Part shown: piece by piece, positions 10,961-20,519 of the stretch
Layout of the letters: the number at the start of each line of letters is the position of its first letter
Position numbering within the stretch: the first letter of the stretch is position 1
Source of the DNA: Synanceia verrucosa
Lineage: Eukaryota > Chordata > Actinopteri > Perciformes > Synanceiidae
DNA: 64,000 nucleotides
Reading direction: 5' to 3'
Assembly: GCA_029721515.1 (NCBI GenBank)
Contig: CM056559.1
Span: forward strand, 7,007,001-7,071,000
Notes under the pieces: model-generated
Told to the model about the DNA's origin: nothing
Database searches by the model: none
Seen by the model: the letters and a program-made list of their open reading frames with translations, nothing else
Made by a program: the position numbers and the translations under genes

Positions 10961-11823
10961 TGGTATTAGAAAGAAGAGCAAACCAAAGCATACACTGCGA
11001 TGCTAGTCACCCAGAAATGCATAAAATAAAATGATATTTTATGGACAAAATCAGCGTGAGGCTTGAAAAATATCCCAAAAGTCTATGATGCATCTTCACT
11101 GTGTAAAGTCAGCTCTCTAAAATATCTTCTCTGCTTCTAGATACACTTAATACTTTAGATACCAATAATTAATCAAGACCTTTTAGGGAATAAAGTGTAG
11201 CTGAGTAAAGCACCGTCCAATATAAAAGTATAAAAACAGGTATTTTTGAGTCATATTTGATTCAAATGAAAAGCATTTGGACTTGTGTCTTAGTAAACAG
11301 CACAAAAATGTTTTGTGATAATTCTATACACAGCTGCTTCCAATATCATTGTTACAAACATTTTTCCAGTTAAGTGTATCTGTTACAAACCTTTGCAATA
11401 TATGTCCACACCTTTGTGAGCAATTAGAGAACATGACACAGTGTTTATGTAAACGGGTAGGCCCAGCACTCAGCCTTTGTTCTGATTTAAGTGTTTAATA
11501 GAACCTCATTTTAATTCCACTACTGTTCATTACTGTAAACTGGCAGTCCTCTCTGCTGTCTAGTGCTGATTACTACTGTAGCTGTGCTAATGCTGAGCAG
11601 AGTGAATCAGTGGGAGGTGGAGGAGGAGGGTTTCCACTGCCTTTGGTTCAGCACGTCTGTCCGGTCTGTTCTGAAGCTACACGGCACCCTTTTATCACCC
11701 AGAACAGAGACACGTCTATCATGGACAAAGTCTGTTTAAAAGAGTGAAGGCGTCCAGAGAGACAGCCAGGCCAGACAAAGGCGAGCTCTCCTCTACAGTC
11801 ATGGTGTGAATTCCCCAGGAAAA

Positions 11824-11903
11824 CTATGAGAGCAGGAGCACAGTGATGGGGGATAAGATGAGTGATGCCAAAGTGCATGTCACAGATGAAGAGCCCTGAG
11901 TGG
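11824..11903 (-). CDS. ncam1: ncam1 exon 15: GPI-anchor terminal exon (NCAM120 form)
   Basis: The acceptor GGCTCCTTTCAG is followed by 80 nt ending in TAG. Joined to exon 14 it reads AIPATQGSSSVTC, then TLASLILSPITVLLLS and stop. The mammalian GPI exon reads ATLGGNSASYT / FVSLLFSAVTLLLLC, so the small-residue omega region, the hydrophobic tail pattern and the length all agree. The tail would be removed and replaced by a GPI anchor in the ER, giving a membrane-attached protein without cytoplasmic domain. A larger overlapping open frame here only reflects a pyrimidine-rich strand. Confidence 0.88.
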
Positions 11904-12873
11904 CTGAAAGGAGCCACACCACACCAAAATGCACACAGGACGAGACGGAAATGTTGACCCGGTCCACCACACCAATGTCCAGGAGCAGGCAAGAGAGCAG
12001 GAACAGTGAGACGGGATAACAGAGAGAAAAGGGAAAAGGATATCGTACAGAAGGAAGGAAGGGGGGATGCAGGGAAACAAAGAGGAAAAAAGAGAAGGAT
12101 GGGGGAAAACAGAGGAAGAGAGAAAGTGAAAATGTGTCAGGTCTGAAAACCAAAAGTGGAAAAAAAACAGATTTCTTGTTTTGAGGAAAGAAAAAATACA
12201 GCAACACATCAAAGCAAAAGCAAAGGGAAAACTACACCATGTGGACTAGATGGTGACTCAGTGGTGGGTGAGTGGGAAATGCTTTAGATTGGACATGAAT
12301 TAGAAAAAAGTGAAAGGAAGACTTAATGGTCGGTTGTGATGTCTCAGCAAAGCGCTCGGCAGCGTCAAGCACCAAAAGAGAATCTGACAAGCAGTTTAGA
12401 TTTTTTGTGCTGTTGGTAAAAAACCTTCAGCTGCAGTTAAGACCTCGAGGAACGAGCTAATCAGCGGTTATCATAGGTCAATTTAAAGGCTGTTTCCACG
12501 CAGGGACAAACTATCCACTCTAGCTGCTATTTTAGCTGTAAACAAAGCGAAAGGAGAGCTACAATCACTCAGAGGAAACCATTTCACTCTCTGTGGAAAG
12601 AGCCTGTCCCAGTTCTGCGAGCCCAAACTCAAGCTCATTTAGCAATGGCTGTCAAAACTTTAAAGTGTGAAAATTCAGCCGGAAAATCATTTCTGGCCCG
12701 CCGCCGTCCAGGAAATCTATTTTTTTCTGTGGATTTATTTCCTTGTCATTCACCTTTCTGAGCAAGAGTGTCAAAAATAGAAGGTCACACACTGGTTTTG
12801 AGCTTTGAGTTTGGCTCCTCAGCTTTCTGGCTGTTTAGTTCTAGTTTAATATGAAAGACCTGAGGGAAGGTAC
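11904..12873 (-). other. Interval between exons 14 and 15
   Basis: The plus strand is strongly purine-rich from about 11990 to 12200 (GGAAG, GAGAAAG runs), so the transcript strand is a long pyrimidine tract. It lies upstream of the exon 15 acceptor and produces spurious open frames rich in F, S, L and P. Nothing else is recognised. Confidence 0.6.
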
Positions 12874-13054
12874 CTGGGATGGCTTCTGGCTCAGAGGACG
12901 TCCTGAAGGACATGGTGGCTGGCTGGGACTTGCCCTTCTGGTTCTCTGCCACCACATCGACGTTGTACTCGGTGTCCCACTCCAACCCGCTGAGAACCAC
13001 GTAGTCGCTGCCGCTGGGCAGCCGGATTTCTGGTTTCCAATCCGACACCTGTAT
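12874..13054 (-). CDS. ncam1: ncam1 exon 14: second half of FnIII-2
   Basis: The exon is 181 nt, acceptor TGTGTCCTTAG, donor CCAG|GTACCT (non-consensus at +4 to +6). It encodes IQVSDWKPEIRLPSGSDYV, VLSGLEWDTEYNVDVVAEN and QKGKSQPATMSFRTSSEPEAIP. The stretch NVDVVAENQKGKSQ corresponds to the FGF-receptor-binding FGL loop of mammalian NCAM (EVYVVAENQQGKSK). It ends in phase 1, so it can splice either to exon 15 (GPI form) or to exon 16 (transmembrane form). Confidence 0.95.
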
Positions 13055-13678
13055 CTAAGGACACAGAGAGTGATGTTCAGTAAACACAGGGCTGTAATTT
13101 TCATTATCTATCAATCAATGGTTAATTATTAACTACAGTTTGGATTCTTATACATCAGTAAATAAAAAAAGTCTATCATCTGTCCTCAAGGTGACATTTT
13201 CAAACCCACAGATTTACTGTTTAACTATGAAGTAAGACAAGGAAGAGCAGACAAGTTTGAGCCACCAAACTGAAAAAAGACAGAATTAATGTTTTTAAGA
13301 TGTCAGAAAAATTGGCTAACTTTTACTGATGATTAATCTTCAGTAATCGATCAACTGATCAATTGTGTGAAAAATGTTGAAAAGAATCCCAGAAACACTA
13401 AGTTATTCAGTTTACTAAAAGCCAACAAATCCAGCAAATGTTGAGGCGAGAAATCTTTGGCATTTATCATTTATACTTAAATGATCAGAATCAGTTTGGG
13501 AATTTGAGTCGGGTTATTTTTGCTCTCATCGTAGAGACAAAATGAAATTATTCTATATAAAAAGACAAAGCAGCAACAACTGTTTCTCTAAAATGAAAAC
13601 AATAATAGCGTAATGTTGCAGAACGCAAATATGCTGGTTGCTTTACAGACATGGCGCCACCCTAATCACCATACTCAC

Positions 13679-13803
13679 AGGCTTATAGCGGACGAGGTAA
13701 TGTAGGATGGGCGAGCCGCCGTCGTCCTGCTTGATCCAGCTGACTTTGAGGGAGTTGCCTTTGGCTTGAAGTGCTCCTTCGAGTTTAGGAGGATTGGGGT
13801 TTC
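13679..13803 (-). CDS. ncam1: ncam1 exon 13: first half of FnIII-2
   Basis: The exon is 125 nt, acceptor TGTGTGCCTGTAG, donor AAGCCT|GTGAGT, ending in phase 0. It encodes NPNPPKLEGALQAKGNS, LKVSWIKQDDGGSPILHY and LVRYKP. The counterpart in mammals is EPSAPKLEGQ ... IKVNLIKQDDGGSPIRHY / LVRYRA. It was found by direct translation, since its open frame is short. Confidence 0.94.
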
Positions 13804-15449
13804 CTACAGGCACACAGGAGTAAGATAGAGATTATCTGAAGGCTCGTTTAAAACATGCAGACAACTAGAGGGTTATTTGGAAGAAGCTGCTGCCAGCACC
13901 TTTAAGACTGCAGAGCAAAGAAAAACCTTGATGAGAAAGTCAAACCTTTGAAACTGACCTCTTTGTTGGTGTCCTTATATTCACTTGCCCTTCTATAATT
14001 GCTTGCCTCAAGACGCCATGTCTCTAGTCAGACTAATTACCAAATGACACACAGCAGCATGTTTATCTGATTCAGTCTGAGTGGCTGAGTGACGTTCGTG
14101 TCATGCAAAGCTTCAGGGGAAAGGCTCGTTTCTCACTGACTTAAATGTTTATGCGTGATTTGCATTTCATAGCATAACGACTAGGTTACCTGATGTCCAC
14201 AATCAACGTTTAAACATTTAGCATATAACACATAATGATTAAGTCAAACAGAAATGTAAGACTTACAATAAAAACTGAATCTCTGGTCTTTGCCCCAAAT
14301 TTCCCAGCAGCACTCCCTGTAGATGTCTAACTAAAAGTTAGTTTTCCAGACACTTAATTCAAATCGAACTCTGAGCAACATCACAAGTCATTTATTCAGT
14401 CATATTGTTTTTAAATTAAGAACCATTAGCAAAGTACTGCGGCTCTTCTGAAGAAATCAACCATTCTTTGGTCTCCTTGTGTCTCATTATAATGCCACTA
14501 TTGTAATTCTCCTTATTCTTGTTTAAACCCAGAGAGTGTGTGGCATGTCTACAATTAGTTTAAATTCCTGCTGCATTATTACTAACCACTGCAGGACTCC
14601 GGTGATGAAATCCTGAATCCTTCCAATTACGTTGAAAGTGTTTCCCAATTTGGCTCCATTTGTTCCTCCCTCTGGGGATCAGATCTGCAAATGATTCTCA
14701 AAAGCATTTGATGCTTTCCTGCCCTGTATTATTCTTTCACACTATGTGCTTATATTTAAAATAATTCATTTTCAAATGCTTTTAATCTTTTATTATTAGA
14801 ACTGTGACACACTTTGTCACCCTGGTTTCAAAAAGTGCTACATAAATTACTTACTAAGAGACAACAAGAAAGAGGTGTATTAGTGTTTATATTGTGACTC
14901 CTAATATTGCTGATATTCACAGGTTAAACCGGTCCAAGTTAGTTGACATAGCCTTTTATGCAGCCTACAGTTAAACATGATGAACAATATGGAGGATACA
15001 ATGCACAGGGTAGCTATTGCTCTCAGCATGAATACTATAAAGTCTTGATTGAGAACCAGAGCAAACTGCTGGTCGGGGCAGTTTTTATTCTGCAGGTACG
15101 TGGGGCAGACACTGATAATGATTCTCCTATGATTAGAAACTGTGTTTACTACACACTTGATTTATAGGAACACATTTAAAAGGAGAACATCCCTTTAGGT
15201 AGCAAGCTATCAACAGCATCCGAGTGATGCTGATATTAAACACTCCTGACTGTTATATATTACCATGAAGACAGCTCTGGCTCTCTCATTTATCCTGCTG
15301 AGGCAAATGTCTACATGACTGATTAATGGGATTGAGATCGACGTGTATTACATGATTCCATAGAAGCAATTAACATTTGTTTAACTGGGATTCTCTAATT
15401 AAAGTGAGGAGGGTCTTCTTTCAGAAAGAAATCTGCAACTGTAAGTTAC

Positions 15450-15452
15450 CTT
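15450..15452 (-). CDS. ncam1: Candidate 3-nt AAG microexon
   Basis: The minus strand reads a C-rich tract ending CTCTGCAG, then AAG, then GTAACT. This is an acceptor and a donor separated by exactly the triplet AAG. Mammalian NCAM1 carries a 3-nt AAG exon in this same intron, downstream of the MSD1 exons, and the order here is the same (15-nt candidate first, AAG second). Inclusion would turn the junctional Arg into Gln-Gly. CAGAAGGT strings also occur by chance, so the call rests on position and pyrimidine tract. Confidence 0.4.
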
Positions 15453-16730
15453 CTGCAGAGCCGAGGGGGGGATCGCCAGAACCATGCAAGCCAAATAACA
15501 GTCACATGAAATGACACATGAGTGGAAGAGGAAGAAGGACGTGAAAGACAGAACACAGGTAGAGGACAAAAACACAACAAATATAAACATAAATGACCTG
15601 GAGGCAAACTAAAGATGTGGAATCTGAATAAATCTTTTCATACTATTAATCAACTGAGCACATGAATTCCTGTCGAGTGTAGCAAACATCTAACGGCTTT
15701 GTCCTCTAGACTTCAGAGACTTTATGATTTGTAAGATGACTGATTAATCAACTCTGAGGGGCCCAATATAAATGTAAACATTCCCAAATCACACCAAATA
15801 TCTGGAGGCAGAGGGGGAATGTACAGCCTTTGAAAAACAGGGACTTCGTGTTAGTTCATAACTCTGAGCCAATTAATTCACAAGGTACACACTGTAATTG
15901 TATTAATATTCATATTTGGATCACTCAAAGGACGTGGGTGAGATAAAATCCACAGGTAACAGAAACAAGAGGAGTTAGCATTCATAATCAAGCCACACGT
16001 GGTCCAGTTTCCAGAAATACTAGCATGTTTTGCTATGCTTTAAAGGCTGAGGGTTTTTTTTCTGTGGGGACAGAAACAGCTACAGCAATAAAAAACAGTA
16101 GTCTATTATCTACTCTATGAAACAAACCTATGTCTTCAGTGAAAAAATGAAAAATGCCATCTGGAGACATAAAAGAGAAGATAAGCAATCAGAATCAGTT
16201 CTGTGCACAAATTACCACCTGGATCTCTGTAATAATACTTCAGTGGAGAGTTTGGAGCGACTCGTTTCTGCACCAGAGAGGTAAGAGGAAACTAAATGTT
16301 TTATTTCTTGACTGTCTCATTTAAGGTACACTGAAACTGAAAGGATGTTCTTACACAGCTTCAAATGTGGCAGGAAATATGATATTCCAACACTTGTATT
16401 CTTATTAGCCTTTATTTATCAACTCATGTTTTGGGTGGAGCAATAAACTGCTGTTAAAAATGCTGGTAACAGAGCATTTGAACTGGCCTGCTGTCTTTGA
16501 AACATCAGCCATCGCTCTGGATGTCAATAACCACAGAGAGCTGAGACAATGAAGCATATTAATGGAAAACAAATAAAATAGCTATCTTAATGTGTAAATA
16601 TGAGTGGGATTAAATTAATAACACTATATACTATCTACTGTGCATTTATCCAATTTGATACTAACATCACTACACCTAAATACATGGCGTCAGCGAAACT
16701 AAACTGAGCAAAAAGAGATGAAGCACTTAC

Positions 16731-16745
16731 TTTTGGAAGTGTAGC
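16731..16745 (-). CDS. ncam1: Candidate 15-nt MSD1a-type microexon
   Basis: In the exon 12-13 intron a 15-nt segment lies between a good acceptor (pyrimidine-rich tract ending TGTGTCCATCAG) and a full consensus donor (AAAA|GTAAGT). Its length is divisible by three; inserted after exon 12 it would change Arg to RYTSKR and stay in frame. In mammals the first of the muscle-specific exons at this junction (MSD1a) is also 15 nt. Support is length, position, phase and splice sites only; I cannot check sequence identity to mammalian MSD1a. Confidence 0.5.
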
Positions 16746-17137
16746 CTGATGGACACAGCAAACAGATGAGCAAAAAGATAAAAACACACTATGTGGACAT
16801 GATCAGCATGCAGACAACACTGAACGCTGCCCAGCCATGAAAATGGGATTAATGAGTCAATAGGCACCTTCAATGAGAAGGTAAAGCAGCTTTCCTTCCA
16901 AAAATGTGCATCCTTGACCAACAGAGGGGGCTAAACACTAAGTAACGGGTTTAAGATTCACGACAAGGACTTTATTATTCAAAAAGCCTGTTTCAAATTC
17001 TAATTCATGGTTTGCAAGCAGATAATGAACTTAATAAAACTGTGATTGTGTGACTGGATCGAAGTGTGACCTCTGTGTAAAATAGATGGTCAGATTTGAT
17101 GACATATTTCTTTCTCTGCAGCACGCTGTGAACTTAC

Positions 17138-17266
17138 GGACAGGCTCCGTCTTGAAGAACTCAGCAGCGCTGCTTTCACCTTCACCCTTGCCGTTGATGG
17201 CTGACAACTTCACCTCATAGCTGGTCTCTGGTTTCAGGCCTTTGATGGTCGCTTCACTGGTGTAGC
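17138..17266 (-). CDS. ncam1: ncam1 exon 12: second half of FnIII-1
   Basis: The exon is 129 nt, acceptor ATTGTAACAG, donor GTCC|GTAAGT. It encodes YTSEATIKGLKPETSYEVK, then LSAINGKGEGESSAAEFF and KTEPV. The motifs GLKPET, NGKG and the final KTEPV match mammalian GLKPETTYAVRLAALNGKG and KTQPV. The last base plus GA of exon 13 makes CGA (Arg), as at the mammalian exon 12/13 junction where the muscle-specific MSD exons are inserted. Confidence 0.94.
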
Positions 17267-17740
17267 CTGTTACAATATATCAGTGGCAATGCAATCACTA
17301 CTGAGAGCACCTTCATCATTTTGATTAGTGATGAAACAAACACAGCCCCAGTTCAAACAACACGTGCATAATTAATTCCATCACAAGTAAACACTGATTA
17401 GCTCAATTCTGGTTTCATTTCAACAGTGTTTAAACAGGTAAATCTATTTAGAGATGGTCTAAAAAGGTCTAATCCCAGACATACACAGAAACAGAAATAA
17501 CTGACAGCTGTTTCAAAGCTGCCATCGTCATGTAAGCATTATGGTTGGCATGTCTTTTTTTTCTCCAGTGTAAAAGCATTTAATAAAATCATTCAGAGTA
17601 AAATTTTATAAGACCTCAAGAAAGGAAATGTAGCATCATTTCTACAGCTGAGCACACTAGTTTGTTAAGTCCCTAAATTATGTTCAAAATGTCTCATGAA
17701 ATACACTTTCACTCCCCCAGAAGATAATGTGTGCTCTTAC

Positions 17741-17911
17741 CATCTTGGACTTCGTAGATCCGGTTCGTCCAGCCGCCTCGGCCCTGAGTCCTCCACTGCG
17801 CTCTGTATCTCAGGATAGGAACCCCTCCAGTGGATTCGGATTCCTCAAATTGGATCAGTGCCGTGGTGGAGAAGGGTCTCACCTCACTGATGGATGGAGC
17901 TGATGGCACCT
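17741..17911 (-). CDS. ncam1: ncam1 exon 11: first half of FnIII-1
   Basis: The exon is 171 nt, acceptor CCTTTTCCAG, donor GATG|GTAAGA. It encodes VPSAPSISEVRPFSTTALI, QFEESESTGGVPILRYRAQW and RTQGRGGWTNRIYEVQD. The first fibronectin III repeat of mammalian NCAM reads TPSSPSIDQVEPYSSTAQV / QFDEPEATGGVPILKYKAEW. The EESE stretch replaces DEPE, so the acidic surface that polysialyltransferases use for docking in mammals is preserved in charge. Confidence 0.95.
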
Positions 17912-19354
17912 CTGGAAAAGGGAGAAATCCAGCTATTACAACACTAACTGTGAGATTGCAGCACACCAGCGCTGTAAGACTCCATTGTTCCATTACACTA
18001 ACAGACTGAGCTCACAGCTCCTAATAGTCCCAAATGCATCTAAAAAACTGCTTCAGCTTTGTAGGAAATGTATCATTTCAGACACTGATGTCGTCTCTCA
18101 GACTGACTGCTGCATACTCTTGACAGGAAAAATAAAATTAGGTCGGGAAAAACACTGAAATGCTCCTGTGACAAACATTCAAATATGTGCAGATCTCAAG
18201 TCAAGCTTAAATGATGAGAATTGCACAAAGAAAAGCACAGAAAAACAGAGCCGCTTGTTAAACCTTTTTTAAAAAGCAAAGCCTTTGAGAGATTTTGATT
18301 ATGATAAATATTCGAGCTGGAAAAAAGACAGACTTTAGCAGTCTACTAAGCACAACATAATGTTCACTACAATGTAAATATCCTCACATTGTTAACGGCT
18401 GGTATTAAAGGATTTACTGCTTGTGACTGCTATGCCTTCCTACATTCCGGATTTGTGGAGAAAATGTCTTAAGTGCACACAACTAATAATTGATGAATAA
18501 ATCCTCCTTTAAATTCACATTAGTCAAGTTTAATGATCAAAACAACCATCAAAGCACACTCTATTTGAGAAAAATTTACACTATTTAAACTATTTATACC
18601 ACTGACAGTGGCCATATCAGAGTGCTGATAGCTGCTTTGAATTCACACAGTGTGAGCACAGTTCTGTATCGAATCACTTTGATCTTGGAAATAAAAAGGT
18701 AGAGTTTAATTACTGTGGTTGCCCATGCTCTGTGGTGTTTTCAATTCATTCACCTCAGATTGTGGCTTACAAACACCATTATGTCTCAGCTCTCTGTTCT
18801 ACTTGTCTAATGTGTTGGTGAACATACAGTCGTTGGTGTCGGCTGGTGGTGAGATGATGTTACAATGAAATGTTGGAAGCTTGATGAATTGCCTTTCAAT
18901 TCATAATAAACACACAACAGCCTCGGATGTGCACAATAATGTATTCAGTTTTAGACTTCTTTCAACACAAGTGAAATCCACAGAGCAGCTGTAGTTTCCA
19001 AACAACCAGAGGGAAGGAACGTTAAATTATCCGATGTTAGTTACATCGCCTTTTCATCTAAATTTAACATCCATCTGAACAAACACTGCTCGCTGTAATC
19101 TCACATTGTGGTAGATGTTGTGGTGTAATGTGTTTTGAATATGGGTGAAAAATGTATTCCTGAGGCCAAGAAAAGCCTTGCAATTTATGTGCTACATTGA
19201 ACTTTACCTACTGTTCATTTGTCATCACTTAAATCAATATCCTAAGGATTCGTGGAAATCGTACACCCTACATATCACTAATAATCCTTGAAATATATAG
19301 CACCAGTACATTCAAAACAACAGAGGCATTATGAATCACAGTATCACAACTGAC
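17912..19354 (-). other. Intron 10
   Basis: This AT-rich 1.4 kb intron between Ig5 and FnIII-1 shows no recognised element or exon. Confidence 0.6.
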
Positions 19355-19451
19355 CAGCCTGAATGAGCAGGAACTCCTTGGACTCTGTGCCGATCTCATT
19401 TGAAGCGGTGCAGTTATAGCTTCCAAAGTCATTTTCAGACTCAGGGGTTAT
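19355..19451 (-). CDS. ncam1: ncam1 exon 10: second half of Ig5
   Basis: The exon is 97 nt, acceptor TCTCCTCCAG, donor GCTG|GTCAGT. It encodes ITPESENDFGSYNCTASNE, then IGTESKEFLLIQA. The mammalian text is VTPDSENDFGNYNCTAVNR / IGQESLEFILVQA. The NCT sequon overlaps the F-strand Cys and is the main polysialic acid acceptor in mammals; it is kept here. Confidence 0.95.
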
Positions 19452-19769
19452 CTGGAGGAGAAAGACAAACAAATATATGAAGGGCAGTGTACCAAAACAG
19501 ATGAACAAATGTGTGTGTCAAACACTCTGAAGGTGACCTTTTTGTTTGTCCATTAGAGTAGCCTATTTTTATTTGTTGCTGTGAGCTTTCCTGCTGCTGA
19601 ATTATTCATCAGATTTTTTTCCCCTCCCCACAATGGAGCTGAAAGAAAACCCCTCCACTTCAAGTCTATGCTCATGAAATCTTGATGACACGAAGGTTAT
19701 GTTTGTGTATGAGAGGAACGAGTGTGTGTGTATGTGTGGTGTGTATTTTATCAACTGTAAATCAACGTT

Positions 19770-19773
<4 letters not shown>

Positions 19774-19819
<46 letters not shown>
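19774..19819. repeat. (GT)n/(CA)n microsatellite adjoining the exon 9 donor
   Basis: About 23 GT units on the plus strand; on the transcript strand the intron reads GTAC followed directly by a pure CA repeat. A shorter interrupted TG tract lies at about 19720-19742. Confidence 0.95.
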
Positions 19820-19821
<2 letters not shown>

Positions 19822-20009
19822 CTGCAGGTAGCTGGCTGATGGACTTCTGAAGATCTTAATGTTGGTGGTGTTTGAGCTGGGGAGCTGCAGTCCATCTCTC
19901 AGCCACATCATGGACATGTCGCTGGGATGAGCCTTGACCTCGCAGCTGATATTGACAGCATTTCCCTCCCAAGTATACACTGCCACTGCACCGTGGATCT
20001 TAGGGGCAT
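19822..20009 (-). CDS. ncam1: ncam1 exon 9: first half of Ig5
   Basis: The exon is 188 nt, acceptor CTTCCTCTAG, donor CTGCAG|GTACAC, ending in phase 0. It encodes APKIHGAVAVYTWEGN, AVNISCEVKAHPSD, MMWLRDGLQLPSSN and TTNIKIFRSPSASYLQ. Mammalian Ig5 has the same framework (VAVYTWEGNQVNITCEV; IKIYNTPSASYLEV). Sequons NIS and NTT are visible; NTT sits where mammals have NYS, one of the two polysialylated sites. The donor runs straight into a CA microsatellite in the intron. Confidence 0.94.
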
Positions 20010-20368
20010 CTAGAGGAAGAAAAGCAGGCCAATCTGACACAGTGGTTTGTAGTTTTAAAGAACAGTGTGTAACTGTTTTCATGAGTGCATAATCATCCAG
20101 AACTTCGACTTGTTTTGTTTTTGTTAGCTGAGAATGAACCCTCATATTTCCATAGTGATGGCTGCTCTTCAGATACTGTCACACATCACGAGCTTAAATG
20201 GTTACAATCTGCAACCAAACCACAAGATGCCACTGAATCCTGAACACTGTCCCTTTAACAGTGCCTGTTTAAATAACAGTGAATATAAGAGCTTATTTTG
20301 CTCTGTTTAAGGATACTACAGCGCACTTACAGGTTGAAACACTCATATTAAGAGAAGGAAATACTTAC

Positions 20369-20519
20369 AGCGGACCTCCAGATATGCCGGCTGATCATCC
20401 TCTCCAATGGCACTGCGCGCTGTGCAGAGGTACTGACCTGCATCTGTATACTTGACATACTTCAGAGTGAGGGAGGAAACACGAGCATCACTCCTCACCA
20501 TTACAGTGCCATCCAGACT
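20369..20519 (-). CDS. ncam1: ncam1 exon 8: second half of Ig4
   Basis: The exon is 151 nt, acceptor CTCCTATTTAG, donor CGCT|GTAAGT. It encodes SLDGTVMVRSDARVSSLTL, KYVKYTDAGQYLCTA and RSAIGEDDQPAYLEVR. It matches mammalian LDGHMVVRSHARVSSLTL and YTDAGEYICTA, including the F-strand Cys. The split TAT codon with exon 9 gives VRYAPKI. Confidence 0.94.

Larger units (their letters stand above)
13804..17137 (-). other. Exon 12-13 intron (MSD region)
   Basis: This 3.3 kb intron is at the place where mammals carry the muscle-specific exons. Apart from the 15-nt and 3-nt candidates listed separately I could not establish MSD1b (48 nt) or MSD1c (42 nt) equivalents; one 49-nt possibility near 16217-16268 was rejected on frame. 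Confidence 0.6.

Noticed and set aside
11824..12212. Two overlapping minus-strand frames of 110-127 codons rich in F, S, L and P
   Set aside because: They arise from a long pyrimidine tract on the transcript strand; only the last 80 nt (exon 15) follow an acceptor and match NCAM.
16217..16268. Possible MSD1b-like exon with a fine pyrimidine tract (ending CTCTCTGGTGCAG)
   Set aside because: With the two available donors the length is 49 or 52 nt, not 48 and not divisible by three, and no Ser/Thr/Pro-rich MSD-like frame results.
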